64,000 bases of DNA from JADJPO01 sp963825645 (GTDB taxonomy: Bacteria > Actinomycetota > Actinomycetes > Actinomycetales > Kineosporiaceae): the NCBI GenBank assembly GCA_963825645.1, contig CAWGTT010000002.1, forward strand, positions 558,001 through 622,000, written 5' to 3'. The notes under the pieces are model-generated. The model saw only the letters and a list, made by a program, of their open reading frames with translations, did no database searches and was not told the DNA's origin. A program made the position numbers and the translations under genes. Positions 35,125 to 49,382 of the stretch are shown in pieces. Within the stretch, counting starts at the first letter, position 1. Every line of letters begins with the position of its first letter.

Positions 35125-35667
35125 CTACAGCACCGGACGCTGCGGACCCTCGCGCGGGACGAGGCGGCGTCCACCGAGCACGACGACGAGGGTGACCCAC
35201 GTGGCCACGACGAGGAACGCGATCGGCAGGTAGTCCCCGTGCTGCAGCCACAGCACAGGCCGGCCGACCAGTGGGACGACGAGCCGCAGCTGACCGCGAA
35301 CCGCCTGCGGCGCAACCGGGTTGGTGTCGTTTCCGGCATTGGCGTCACCCTTGGTGATCAAACGTCCCGAGTCGTCATAGCCAACGATGCGGTGCAGGTA
35401 GAACCCGCTCGTCATCGAGTCGTCACGGACCAGCACGACGCGGCCCGTGGGCAACGTGGCCGGGCCGACCCGAGCCGGTCCGATCACCGAGACGTCCCCC
35501 GGCTGGATCGACGGGAGCATCGACCCGGTCAGCACCACCCGGGGTTGCCAGCCGATGAGCTGCGGAGCGTGCGACCAGAAGAGCAGGCTGACCACAATGC
35601 TCAGGTAGCCCAACGCGACGAGCTGCACCGCGGCGAGGCTGATCGTCTTGATGGCCCGCATGCTCAT
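35125..35667 (-). CDS. SipW-like (ER-type) signal peptidase I
   Basis: 180 residues from the ATG with GAAGGAGG upstream. It has an N-terminal membrane helix, then catalytic Ser49 in TGSMLPSIQPGD and His92 in YLHRIVG, where bacterial type enzymes have Lys, then KGDANAGND with Asp108 and a C-terminal membrane helix. The Ser-His form is the S26B/SipW type. It lies on the opposite strand between flhB and flhA; in Bacillus SipW has specialised substrates such as TasA. Its substrate here is unknown, the secreted protein between fliQ and fliR being one candidate. Confidence 0.88.
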   Translation of the reverse strand: MSMRAIKTISLAAVQLVALGYLSIVVSLLFWSHAPQLIGWQPRVVLTGSMLPSIQPGDVSVIGPARVGPATLPTGRVVLVRDDSMTSGFYLHRIVGYDDSGRLITKGDANAGNDTNPVAPQAVRGQLRLVVPLVGRPVLWLQHGDYLPIAFLVVATWVTLVVVLGGRRLVPREGPQRPVL

Positions 35668-35754
35668 GCCCTCCTTCTCCGGCCTGTCGGCGGGGACCGA
35701 GCGCGCATGAGCGGTTGCGCACCTTCCCAGACCCGGGCACGCCGCACCAGACAT

Positions 35755-35807
35755 GGGCACAACGTCACGCCGTGCCCGTCTGGCGGGCACGGCGTGACGT
35801 TGTGCCC
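35755..35807. repeat. Perfect inverted pair of a 23-bp intergenic repeat
   Basis: Unit 35755-35777 (GGGCAC, AACGTCACGCC, GTGCCC) is followed, after the 7-base spacer GTCTGGC, by its exact reverse complement at 35785-35807. Each unit also has its own GGGCAC/GTGCCC stem. The pair lies between the divergent signal peptidase and flhA genes. The same unit recurs four times at 46761-46878. Confidence 0.85.
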
Positions 35808-35954
35808 ATCCCGGAGGGGGGTCGGCGCTCAAGGTCGGCGCTGCGGCGTCCGATGTGCCCAGAAGGCCACGGACGGCTCCCTGACCACGCGCCCTGGACG
35901 ACGGCGCCCCGCTCCCGCACCTGGGCGCGGCACCGACTCCACGGGAGGTCGGCG

Positions 35955-38027
35955 ATGGCTTCGAGCCGCGTAGCTCGGTTGGCCGTGCCGATCATCGTGG
36001 TCATCGTCGTGGTGATGATGGTGGTGCCGCTGCCGGCCGCTCTGCTCGATGTGCTCATCGCCTTCAACATCGCCATCTCGTTGCTCGTGCTCCTGGTCGC
36101 CATGCAGGTGCGTCATCCACTGGAGTTCGCCGTCTTCCCGACCGTGGTCCTGGTGGCGACCATCTTCCGGCTGGCCCTCAACGTCTCCTCCACCCGTCTG
36201 GTGCTGCGCGACGGCTACGCCGGCAAGGTGATCGAAGCGTTCGGCCACATCGTCATCGGCGGATCACTGGTGATCGGCCTCGTGGTGTTCGCCATCCTGG
36301 TGATCATCCAGCTGACCGTGGTGACCAACGGTGCCGCCAGGGTCGCCGAGGTCGGCGCCCGGTTCACCCTCGACGCGATGCCCGGCAAGCAGATGGCCAT
36401 CGACGCCGACCTCAACTCGGGCCTGATCGACGAGGACGAGGCCCGCCGGCGGCGCAAGGAGATCGGCGCGGAGGCCGACTTCTACGGCGCCATGGACGGT
36501 GGCACCAAGTTCGTCAAGGGTGACGCGATGGCCGCGATCATCATCACCCTGGTCAACCTGCTGGGCGGGTTCGCCGTCGGCATGCTGCAGCGGGGGCTGT
36601 CCCCCGGTGAGTCGATCACCACCTACAGCCTGCTCTCGGTCGGGGACGGCCTGGTCTCCCAGATCCCGGCCCTGCTGATGTCGGTGGCCACCGGCGTGAT
36701 CGTGACCCGCGCGACGAGCGACGGCGACGTCGGCAACGACCTGGTCTCCCAGCTCACCCGTCACCGCGAGGCGCTGCAGGTCGGCGGGGGCGCGCTGATC
36801 GCGCTCTGCCTGGTGCCGGGCATGCCCAAGGTGCCGTTCATGATCGCCGGTGGGCTGCTCCTGCTCGCCTCGACGCGATCGTCCGACGAGACGGGCGGCG
36901 CCCGCCCACCGACGCCCTCCAACGCCCCTGCGCTGCCGGCCGCCCCCGGCATACCTCCCGAGGGCGCCGATCCCACCGCGGACCCGCTCAGCGACTCCCT
37001 CAAGGTCGACCCGCTGGAGCTGCTGCTCGCCCCCGACCTGGTCGACCTGGTCGACCCGGCCCGCGGCGGCGACCTGCTCGACCGGGTACGGGCGTTGCGG
37101 CGCAAGACCGCGCTCGACCTCGGGCTGGTGCTCCCGCCGGTCCGAACCCGGGACGGCGCGCAGCTGCCCCCGGGCAGCTACGAGATCAGGGTCGGTGGGG
37201 TGGCCGCAGCGAGAGGCGAAGCCCCCGCCGGCCACCTGCTCGCCATCGGCGACACCCAGGACCACCTGCCCGGACGACAGACGACCGAGCCGGTGTTCGG
37301 CCTGCCCGCGGTGTGGGTGCCGACCGAGCACCGGGCCACCGCCGAGCTGGCCGGGGCCACCCTGGTCGAGCGCGCTGCGGTAGTCACCACGCACCTGGCC
37401 GAGATGGTCCGCCGGCACGCCTCACGGCTGCTCTCCCTCGACGACACCCGCGAGCTGCTCGAGGTGCTCAAGGGCGAACGCCCCGCCGCGGTCGAGGAGC
37501 TGGTGCCCGGCCTGTTGCCGCTGTCCGCCGTCCAGCGGGTACTGCAGGCCCTGCTCGACGAGCAGGTCTCGATCCGTGACCTCGGGCGGGTGCTCGAGGG
37601 CATCGGCCAGCGGGCCCGGCAGACGACCGACCCGGACGCTCTGCTCGAGGCCGCCCGGGCGGCCCTCGGTCCGGCACTGACCAGCCCGTACGTCACCGAT
37701 GGCGTGCTGCACGCGATCACCGTCGACACCCAGCTGGAGACCGAGCTGGCCGAGGGGTTGCGGGCCAGCGAGCAGGGCGTGGTGATCGCCATCGACCCGA
37801 TCGTCGGCAACCGGCTGGTGAACGACCTGTCGGCGCTGATGAACGGTGCCGAGAACGCCGGGGTGACGCCGGTGCTCCTGGTGGCGGGGCCGCTGCGGCT
37901 GCCCCTGCGCCGACTGATCCGGGGGACCCTCCCCCAACTCGCGGTGGTCGGCTTCGCCGAGACCGCCGGGGTCGATTCGATCGAGACCGTGGGGCAGGTG
38001 AGCCGTGGCCACGAGTTTGCTGCTTGA
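35955..38027 (+). CDS. flhA: FlhA export gate protein
   Basis: 690 residues from the ATG of MASSRVARLAV, which has GGGAGG upstream. Eight membrane helices come first, with the signature LNVSSTRLVLRDGYAGKVIE and the conserved cytoplasmic loop RFTLDAMPGKQMAIDADLNS followed by EIGAEADFYGAMDGGTKFVK. The C-terminal cytoplasmic domain binds chaperone-substrate complexes. It overlaps the next gene by 23 bases. Confidence 0.96.
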   Translation: MASSRVARLAVPIIVVIVVVMMVVPLPAALLDVLIAFNIAISLLVLLVAMQVRHPLEFAVFPTVVLVATIFRLALNVSSTRLVLRDGYAGKVIEAFGHIVIGGSLVIGLVVFAILVIIQLTVVTNGAARVAEVGARFTLDAMPGKQMAIDADLNSGLIDEDEARRRRKEIGAEADFYGAMDGGTKFVKGDAMAAIIITLVNLLGGFAVGMLQRGLSPGESITTYSLLSVGDGLVSQIPALLMSVATGVIVTRATSDGDVGNDLVSQLTRHREALQVGGGALIALCLVPGMPKVPFMIAGGLLLLASTRSSDETGGARPPTPSNAPALPAAPGIPPEGADPTADPLSDSLKVDPLELLLAPDLVDLVDPARGGDLLDRVRALRRKTALDLGLVLPPVRTRDGAQLPPGSYEIRVGGVAAARGEAPAGHLLAIGDTQDHLPGRQTTEPVFGLPAVWVPTEHRATAELAGATLVERAAVVTTHLAEMVRRHASRLLSLDDTRELLEVLKGERPAAVEELVPGLLPLSAVQRVLQALLDEQVSIRDLGRVLEGIGQRARQTTDPDALLEAARAALGPALTSPYVTDGVLHAITVDTQLETELAEGLRASEQGVVIAIDPIVGNRLVNDLSALMNGAENAGVTPVLLVAGPLRLPLRRLIRGTLPQLAVVGFAETAGVDSIETVGQVSRGHEFAA

Positions 38028-39972
38028 GGGTGACAACCTCGAAGAGCTGCTGATCCGTGCTCGGCAGGAGGGCGGGCCGATGGCCCGCATCCTGCGGGCT
38101 GAGAAGGTCCGCCAGGGCGGGGTGATGGGCTTCTTCGCCCGGGAGCGCTTCGAAGTCGCGATCGAGGTGCCGGACGGCGCGTTGCCCACGGGGGAGTCCG
38201 CGGTCGGGGTCGGGGACGGGGACGGGGACGGCACACCGGACGGCGAACCGGCGCCCGTGCTGGCGCCGGGAGACCTGGACGGCGATCTGACCGAAGCACC
38301 GGCCACGCCGGTCACCGATGCCCACGACGGACCGGTCGCGCCCCCCCAGGCCCTACTGCGCCGCCGGCTCGAGCGGTTCGTCGACTCGGCGAGCCTCGAC
38401 ACCGTGCCCGACCAGCCGAGCGGCCTCAGCGTGGCCGAGCGGCTGATCGCGGCCGAGGAACGATCCGGTCCGGACGAGGAGGGATCGGCGGGCGGGCACG
38501 AATCGCCGGGCGGGGAGGCGCAGCGGGCAACGCCCGGCTTCGCACCGTTCGGCCAGGTCTTCGAGGCGGCCCGCAACGCGTTCAGCGCCCAGATCTCGGA
38601 AGCCGTGGACCAGGCGAGGGACCTCGCCGACATGGCCCAGGATGACCCGGCATCGATGCCGCCGGAGGCGAGGCTGAAGCCGGCCGAGGCCCAGCTCGAC
38701 GTGGAAGCAGACGCCGAGAGCGAGCGGGAGGCCGAGCCCGAGGTCAAGCCCCAGCCCGAGCCCCAGCCCCAGGCCCAGGCGGAGGCCGAGGCCCAGGCCG
38801 AGCCCCAGGCCGAGGCCATGCTCGAGGTCGAGGCCCAGCCCGAGCGCGAGGTCGCCGCCGTCCAGGTGAGCACAGGGGTCGTGACCCGCGACCACACCGA
38901 GGAGTCGTCCGGCGACCCGGGTCGGATCAGCGACCAGGTGGCCACCGGCGTCCCGGACCGGCCCGACCGGCCGGGCGCCGAGCTCAGCACAGTGGTCGCC
39001 GCGGAGCGTGGTGTCTCGCGGAGCATCGCCGGCCAGCCGCTGGCGGCGCCGAGCGACCCGGTCTTCCGGGTGCCCCTGCAGCGTCGCGGGTTCGAGGACC
39101 AGCGGCCGGCGCTGGACTCTGCGCGGGAGGCCGAGATCGCCGCCGCCGCGTACACGGCCGCCTACGCTGCGGTCTACGCCGTCGTCCACGAGGACGGCGT
39201 GAGCGGGCGGCACGCGATGCCTGCCCGCCGCCGCGGCCGCTCGTGGGACTCCCCCGAGCTGGCGTTGCCCATCGGTACGGGCGAGAAGTGGCAGCGGCCG
39301 CGTTCCGCCGAACAGGGGATGGTTTCAGCGTCAGGTCATTGGCACTTCGTGCCGACACAGTCACACATGGTGACGGGATTCCCTCGCAATGGGTCGCACA
39401 ATGACCAGATGGCCGACAGCACCTCCTCCGGCGCACGCCCGGAGTTCACTGCGCTGCTCGAGCAGCTGCGGTCCCGGGCCGGATCGGCCGGTGACGGAGC
39501 ACACGCTGCGCACTCCTTCGACGGCTGGGGGTCCGAGGCGTCCTGGGGACTGGGGCACGATACGGACCTGATCCCCGAGCCGATCGCCGCCGAGACGGCC
39601 TGGTCGGTCGTCGAGCAGCTGGACGCGGCGTACGCCGCCAGGGAATCGCACCTCGACCCGAAGACGGACCAGGCGGCGGACGACGCACCACTCCTGATGC
39701 CCGACGCCGACGAGGCCCACCAGGCCGGCGACGTCCACGAGGCCAGCGAGTCCACGAGGCCAGCGAGACCCACGAGGCCAGCGAGACCGGCTACGTCCAC
39801 GAGGTTCACGGGCACATCGAGCCGGACGAGGGCGACCATCACGAGGACGACCACGAGGACGACCCGCAGGCGAGCGACCTGGTCGAGGCGATCCGCCGCG
39901 ACGCCCAGCAGGCCCTCGACGAGGCGTTCGCCTCGGCCGTCGACGCCGTGGCCGGCGAACCGGCACCGATGA
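38005..39972 (+). CDS. FlhF-like protein, 5' part (apparent frameshift near 39750)
   Basis: 655 residues, starting within flhA. The first ~55 residues (LEELLIRARQEGGPMARILR, AEKVRQGGVMGFFARERFEV) resemble the FlhF N-terminus with its KVxxGGxxGFF pattern. A long acidic, low-complexity middle follows, with Glu/Ala/Gln/Pro repeats. Near 39750 an 18-bp repeat encoding HEASET lacks one base; after it this frame becomes Arg/Thr-rich (SRTRATITRTTTRTTRRR), while the frame one base back reads HEASETHEASETGYVHEVHG and joins the next entry. The true protein is probably one ~890-residue chain. Confidence 0.65.
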   Translation: MATSLLLEGDNLEELLIRARQEGGPMARILRAEKVRQGGVMGFFARERFEVAIEVPDGALPTGESAVGVGDGDGDGTPDGEPAPVLAPGDLDGDLTEAPATPVTDAHDGPVAPPQALLRRRLERFVDSASLDTVPDQPSGLSVAERLIAAEERSGPDEEGSAGGHESPGGEAQRATPGFAPFGQVFEAARNAFSAQISEAVDQARDLADMAQDDPASMPPEARLKPAEAQLDVEADAESEREAEPEVKPQPEPQPQAQAEAEAQAEPQAEAMLEVEAQPEREVAAVQVSTGVVTRDHTEESSGDPGRISDQVATGVPDRPDRPGAELSTVVAAERGVSRSIAGQPLAAPSDPVFRVPLQRRGFEDQRPALDSAREAEIAAAAYTAAYAAVYAVVHEDGVSGRHAMPARRRGRSWDSPELALPIGTGEKWQRPRSAEQGMVSASGHWHFVPTQSHMVTGFPRNGSHNDQMADSTSSGARPEFTALLEQLRSRAGSAGDGAHAAHSFDGWGSEASWGLGHDTDLIPEPIAAETAWSVVEQLDAAYAARESHLDPKTDQAADDAPLLMPDADEAHQAGDVHEASESTRPARPTRPARPATSTRFTGTSSRTRATITRTTTRTTRRRATWSRRSAATPSRPSTRRSPRPSTPWPANRHR

Positions 39973-40676
39973 GCGTCACCACGGTCGAGTCCGCCCGGGC
40001 CATCCCGCTGCCGCGCCGTGCCGCGGCGCCGCACCCGGTCGGCGCGGACACCGGCCGGCTGGCCGCGGACCGGGCCGTGCTGCGCCAGATCGGCGTTCCT
40101 CCGGCCTGGATCCGCCGGCTACGCGGCGGCGACCGCTACGCCGATGTCTGGCAGGCACTGGAGATGCTCCCCGAGGTCGACATCGACGCGCAGACGCCCG
40201 TGGTCGGCGTCGTCGGGCCCGCGGAGAGCCTGCGGCTCGAGGCCCACCGTGTGGCGGTGGACCTGGCCACCGACGACAGCCCCCGTCCGGTCGTCGAGGT
40301 GCCGGCGGTGCTCGGCGCCGAGCGCGCCGCTGCGCTGACCAGGGCGGCCCGGTTGGGCACCTGCGTCGTCGCCGTCGAGGCGCAGGCCGACACCGACCCG
40401 GCGATGGTCGTGGAGAGCCTGGCCACGGTGGGGGCCGGCGCAGTGATCGTCATCGTCGAGGCGGCGAAGGGTCTCGAGGCGGCCCAGACCCGGCTCGACG
40501 ACCTGGGTTCGGTCGACGCGATCGCGATCGAGGGCCTCGGTGAGGCGGCCGCCCCGATGCAGCCGCTGCAGCTCGGCGTTCCCATCACCCGCCTGGACGG
40601 CATCCCGATCGACCGCATGACCTGGACGGCCCTGCTCTGCGCTCAGCTCGAGGCGGCGAACCCCGCCGGGGCATGA
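39969..40676 (+). CDS. FlhF-like protein, 3' part: degenerate SRP-GTPase-type domain
   Basis: 235 residues from ATG 39969. The ATGA overlap with the preceding stop could mean a separate gene, but coding character in this frame extends back to about 39750. The region PVVGVVGPAESLRLEAHRVA sits where FlhF has its P-loop but lacks GKT/GKS, and GVPITRLDGIPIDRM resembles the position of the TKLD guanine-specificity motif. It therefore looks like a nucleotide-binding-dead FlhF. Directly following flhA is the usual flhF position. FlhF sets number and place of flagella. Confidence 0.6.
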   Translation: MSVTTVESARAIPLPRRAAAPHPVGADTGRLAADRAVLRQIGVPPAWIRRLRGGDRYADVWQALEMLPEVDIDAQTPVVGVVGPAESLRLEAHRVAVDLATDDSPRPVVEVPAVLGAERAAALTRAARLGTCVVAVEAQADTDPAMVVESLATVGAGAVIVIVEAAKGLEAAQTRLDDLGSVDAIAIEGLGEAAAPMQPLQLGVPITRLDGIPIDRMTWTALLCAQLEAANPAGA

Positions 40677-40972
40677 GCACGATGCGGATCGGCGCCGGCC
40701 TGGCGGCCTTGGTCGCCGGGCCGCCGCTGTACGCGCTCGTCCAGCGCGGCGACATCGACCTGGTCACCGCGCTCGGGCGGGGTGGCATCGTCGCCGCCGG
40801 GTGCGTGGTCGGCGCCTCGGTGCTGATGAAGATCATCAACGGCTACGAACGAGCCGGGGCCCTGGCCGCGCGAGCCCGCCGCGACCAGGCGATCGCCGCG
40901 GCGCTGGCCGAGCTCGAGGCCGCGGCGCCGAGTGACGAGACCAACTCGAGCCAGCGCCCGCCCCGTCCCTGA
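40673..40972 (+). CDS. Small two-helix membrane protein
   Basis: A 99-residue protein overlapping the FlhF-like gene by ATGA. Two hydrophobic segments (GAGLAALVAGPPLYALV and GIVAAGCVVGASVLMKII) are followed by an Ala/Glu-rich helix and a polar tail. No family is recognised. Position as the last gene of the flhA operon suggests a flagellar role, perhaps linked to the FlhF-like protein. Confidence 0.65.
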   Translation: MSTMRIGAGLAALVAGPPLYALVQRGDIDLVTALGRGGIVAAGCVVGASVLMKIINGYERAGALAARARRDQAIAAALAELEAAAPSDETNSSQRPPRP

Positions 40973-41147
40973 CCGGCACGGACCACCACGACCGCGTCGC
41001 ACGGGTCCGGCTCGGGCCGGTACCGCTACCGGGCAGTCACTCCTAGGGTGTGACCTGGGTCCTACTTTCCGGCTGGCTGCCGGCCGCGCGGACCGGCAAG
41101 AGGGCGCCCCCGTCGAACGGCGCACCGTTACGTCCGTGGAGGTGGCT

Positions 41148-46733
<5,586 letters not shown>

Positions 46734-46760
46734 CCGCCGATTGATAGGCACACCACACAT

Positions 46761-46878
46761 GGGCATAACGTCACGCCGTGCCCGTCTAGCGGGCACAACG
46801 TCACGCCATGCCCGCCCCGGTTGATGGGCACAACGTCACGCCGTGCCCGTCTAGCGGGCACAACGTCACGCCGTGCCC
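46761..46878. repeat. Four direct copies of the 23-bp GGGCAC...GTGCCC repeat
   Basis: Units at 46761-46783, 46791-46813, 46826-46848 and 46856-46878, separated by GTCTAGC, a 12-base gap and GTCTAGC. Each begins GGGCA and ends TGCCC, and contains AACGTCACGCC; copies 1 and 2 each have one changed base. They lie between the convergent carboxylase and EAL/HDOD genes and may act as a terminator or as a REP-like element. The same unit occurs as an inverted pair at 35755-35807, where the left flank (ACATGGGCA) is also shared. Confidence 0.85.
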
Positions 46879-46907
46879 AGGCGGGGGAGTGCCGGGGGAG
46901 GAGGAGG

Positions 46908-48176
46908 TCAGCCGTCGCCCAGCCCGTGGACCACGGTGAGTGACTCCCCGAGCGACTCCAGGTACGCCCGGGAGACGTCGAACGGCACCAGACCGGTCGC
47001 GGTGACCGCCTCCACGTCGTCCGCCTCGTGGGCGAGCACGGCGGCGAGCGCGGCGCCCGCCTGCCCCACCCGTTGGGTCAGCGCGGCCCGGGTCTGCGCG
47101 CCCACCCCGGCGCCCGCGGCGACGGCGTCCACATCGACGCCGAGCAGGTCGGCGCAGCCCGAGAGCAGTCCCACCGTGTAGGCAAGCTCGGGCTCGCGCG
47201 GCGCGAGCCGCTGGCAGGCGAACGCCCGGGCCAGGATGCTCCACAGCTCGTCGGTCCGATTCCGCGTGGCCCCGCCCTCGAGCAGCGTGAGCACCACCCA
47301 GGCCCGCAGCCGGCGCGGCCCGAGCATCACGATCGCCTGGCGTAGAGAGGTGATCTCGGTGCGCGCGCCGGAGGCGGCGGAGTTGGCGGTCCGCAGCAGC
47401 CTCATGCTCAGACCCGGGTCGCTGCCGACCATCTGCTCGATCTGTCGGGTGGGGGTCTCCTCGTCGCCGAGCAGGTTGAGCAGCCGCACGCAGACCAGCT
47501 GGATCGGCGAGAGGGTGCGGCCCTCGAGCACACTAGGGCGCTGAAGATACGGACCTTCGAAGAGCTCGAAGCCCAGCGCCTCGCACCGCTGAAGTGTCTG
47601 GGCGTCGCCGATGTTGCCGGCGAGCAGCGTCGCGCCACCGGAGCGCACCGACTCGACCAGCGAGCCGAGCATGCCGGCCGACACCTGGTTCACGTCGATG
47701 GCCACGAAGTCGGCCATATCGAGCAGCGCTCCGTGCCCGACGTCTCCGCGGTAGCCGCTCAACGCGATCCGGTAGCCCGCTTCGACGAGCGACCGAAGTC
47801 CGAGCACCAACTCGTGGTCGGCGACCATCGTCTCGCCGATCTCGATCACCACGTCGGCCGGCTCGAGGGGGATCGGGATCACGCCGGTAATGAATGCGCG
47901 GGTGAAGTTCACGAACACCGGCCGCCCGGCCGCGATGGTGTCGATGCCGAACGCGCCGAAGGTGGTGGCGATCAGCTGCGAGGCTCCCTGCTCACCGATC
48001 TGCTCGTCCGGCATGCCACAGCGGAACAGGAGCTCGTAGGAGACGACCGTGCGGGAGACGTCGTAGATCGCCTGACGCACCACAAGAGTGCGACGGACCA
48101 GGTCGGTCGACTGTGCGGCCCGCGGGGCGGGTACACCGACACTCGTCAGGCCCTCGGGGGCATCGTGTGCGGACAT
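46908..48176 (-). CDS. Degenerate EAL plus HDOD domain protein (YuxH type)
   Basis: A 422-residue protein. The N-terminal half is an EAL-like barrel (LVVRQAIYDVSRTVVSYELL, NFTRAFITG), but catalytic positions are lost: EIGETM and ALSGYRG replace the EAL and DDFG regions and FVAIDV replaces KID. It should not hydrolyse cyclic-di-GMP. The C-terminal HDOD domain has MRLLRTANSAASG and LRQAIVMLGPRRLRAWVVL. Such proteins act as signalling scaffolds. It is the last gene of the leftward chemotaxis set, 23 bases after cheX. Confidence 0.85.
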   Translation of the reverse strand: MSAHDAPEGLTSVGVPAPRAAQSTDLVRRTLVVRQAIYDVSRTVVSYELLFRCGMPDEQIGEQGASQLIATTFGAFGIDTIAAGRPVFVNFTRAFITGVIPIPLEPADVVIEIGETMVADHELVLGLRSLVEAGYRIALSGYRGDVGHGALLDMADFVAIDVNQVSAGMLGSLVESVRSGGATLLAGNIGDAQTLQRCEALGFELFEGPYLQRPSVLEGRTLSPIQLVCVRLLNLLGDEETPTRQIEQMVGSDPGLSMRLLRTANSAASGARTEITSLRQAIVMLGPRRLRAWVVLTLLEGGATRNRTDELWSILARAFACQRLAPREPELAYTVGLLSGCADLLGVDVDAVAAGAGVGAQTRAALTQRVGQAGAALAAVLAHEADDVEAVTATGLVPFDVSRAYLESLGESLTVVHGLGDG

Positions 48177-48199
48177 CGGCTGCTCCTCGCGCCGACGCC

Positions 48200-48685
48200 T
48201 CAGCGGCAGACCAGCGACAGCTGGCCCGTCCCGAAGCCCGCGACGCCGAGCTGGATGTCCATCCGGTTGCCGATCGCGGCGCTCAGGACCGCCACGTCCT
48301 GCGGGATGGTGCCGTGCGGGCCGCGCATCTCGTACAGGCGCACGTGTGGAGCCCCCGCCACGTTGAACAGCGCCGAGAGCACGTTGAGCACCTCGTGGCA
48401 GCTCTCCCGCAGAGCGGGGGACATCTCCTTGGACGAGATCGTCTCGTCAATGACCCCCCTGGGCAGCATCGCGAGCGCACCCCCGAGCCGGGCTCCGGCC
48501 TCGATGTTCAACACGGCCAGGGCCGCGACCGCGAGCTTGTCCGTGACGTAGACACCGACGATGTTCGACGCCTTGGGCGGCACCGGCTCGGCGTCCCGCA
48601 CCTCGACGTTGCGGCCGACCAGGTCTTCGAGCAGAGTCCGGACGGCGTGCCGGCTGGGCAGGGGGGACGTGGTCGTCGTGGTCAT
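48200..48685 (-). CDS. cheX: CheX-like CheY-phosphate phosphatase
   Basis: 161 residues from the ATG overlapping the cheY stop. The CheC/CheX/FliY-type active-site motif E-x-x-N is present (CHEVLN, Glu98 and Asn101) on the conserved helix SPALRESCHEVLNVLSALFN. It probably removes phosphate from the neighbouring CheY. Family assignment rests on this motif, size and the cheY overlap. Confidence 0.75.
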   Translation of the reverse strand: MTTTTTSPLPSRHAVRTLLEDLVGRNVEVRDAEPVPPKASNIVGVYVTDKLAVAALAVLNIEAGARLGGALAMLPRGVIDETISSKEMSPALRESCHEVLNVLSALFNVAGAPHVRLYEMRGPHGTIPQDVAVLSAAIGNRMDIQLGVAGFGTGQLSLVCR

Positions 48686-49047
48686 GCTGTCACCACCGTT
48701 CGGAGAACCTCGTTGAACTCTTCTGCAGTAAATGGTTTGGCGATCAGGCCGATCGCTCCCGCAGCAGTGGCCTGGTCCCGCATCCCGTCCGATCCCTCGG
48801 AGGTCACGAAGCAGAACGGGATGGACGAGCCGGTGGCGCGCAGGGCCTCGAGGAACTCGATGCCCGACATGGTCGGCATGTTCCAGTCCGAGAGGATCAG
48901 GTCCGGGTCCTCCGAGCCGACTAGGGCCATCGCCTGGGCGCCGTCCTCGGCCTCGACGATGTCGTGCCCGACGAACCCGGCCTGGCGCAGCGTGCGAATG
49001 ACGATCATTCGCATCGCCCGGCTGTCGTCGGTGATGAGGATCTTCAT
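48682..49047 (-). CDS. cheY: CheY-like response regulator
   Basis: A 121-residue single receiver domain. The acid pocket Asp7/Asp8, phospho-acceptor Asp54 (LILSDWNMPTMSG), switch Thr82 and conserved Lys104 (LIAKPF) are all present, so it should be functional. It overlaps cheX and the cheB fragment by 4 bases each. It is presumed to act on the flagellar switch after phosphorylation by CheA. Confidence 0.93.
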   Translation of the reverse strand: MKILITDDSRAMRMIVIRTLRQAGFVGHDIVEAEDGAQAMALVGSEDPDLILSDWNMPTMSGIEFLEALRATGSSIPFCFVTSEGSDGMRDQATAAGAIGLIAKPFTAEEFNEVLRTVVTA

Positions 49048-49382
49048 CTCGGCGTCTCCGGCAGGTCGCTCTCGATCGATCCGGGCCGGCGGGCATCGGG
49101 ACCGATCTGCGCCGTGGCCGCCGCGCGAACGAGGGGCCCGACCACGGCCGAGCGCGAGACCGCGCCGTTCACCTCGTCTTGGACGATCACCTCGCCGCGG
49201 GCCGCGTGCACCTCCTGCGTACCCTTCTCACCGTGGCGGCCCGTTCCGGTCAGGACGACGCAGGGCAACCGGTCGCCGTACACCGTTGCCGCGGAACAAA
49301 ACAGGACGTCCACCGCCGGTCGGCAGGAGCTCTCCGGAACCAGACCGAGCAGCGCGGAGCAGCCGACGACAAGTGCCACCAT
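49044..49382 (-). CDS. CheB methylesterase fragment, C-terminal half only
   Basis: 112 residues from an ATG with GAGGAGAG upstream. Matches the end of the CheB catalytic domain: CRPAVDVLFCSAATVYG, CVVLTGTGRHGEKG, AARGEVIVQDEVNGAVSRSA. The receiver domain and the first half of the esterase, with its catalytic Ser and His, are missing, and the catalytic Asp of the GxGxDG motif is His50. It cannot be an active esterase. It is either a decaying remnant or a small protein kept for another reason; its ribosome site and ATGA overlap with cheY are intact. Confidence 0.75.
   Translation of the reverse strand: MVALVVGCSALLGLVPESSCRPAVDVLFCSAATVYGDRLPCVVLTGTGRHGEKGTQEVHAARGEVIVQDEVNGAVSRSAVVGPLVRAAATAQIGPDARRPGSIESDLPETPR

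Noticed and set aside
35828..35855. CTCAA with a CCGATG-like -10 upstream of flhA
   Set aside because: Spacing and first -10 bases do not fit the four good sites; too weak to list.
46761..46878. Repeated 23-bp units with short spacers as a CRISPR array
   Set aside because: Spacers are 7-12 bases and two of three are identical; there are no cas genes. A REP-like family fits better.
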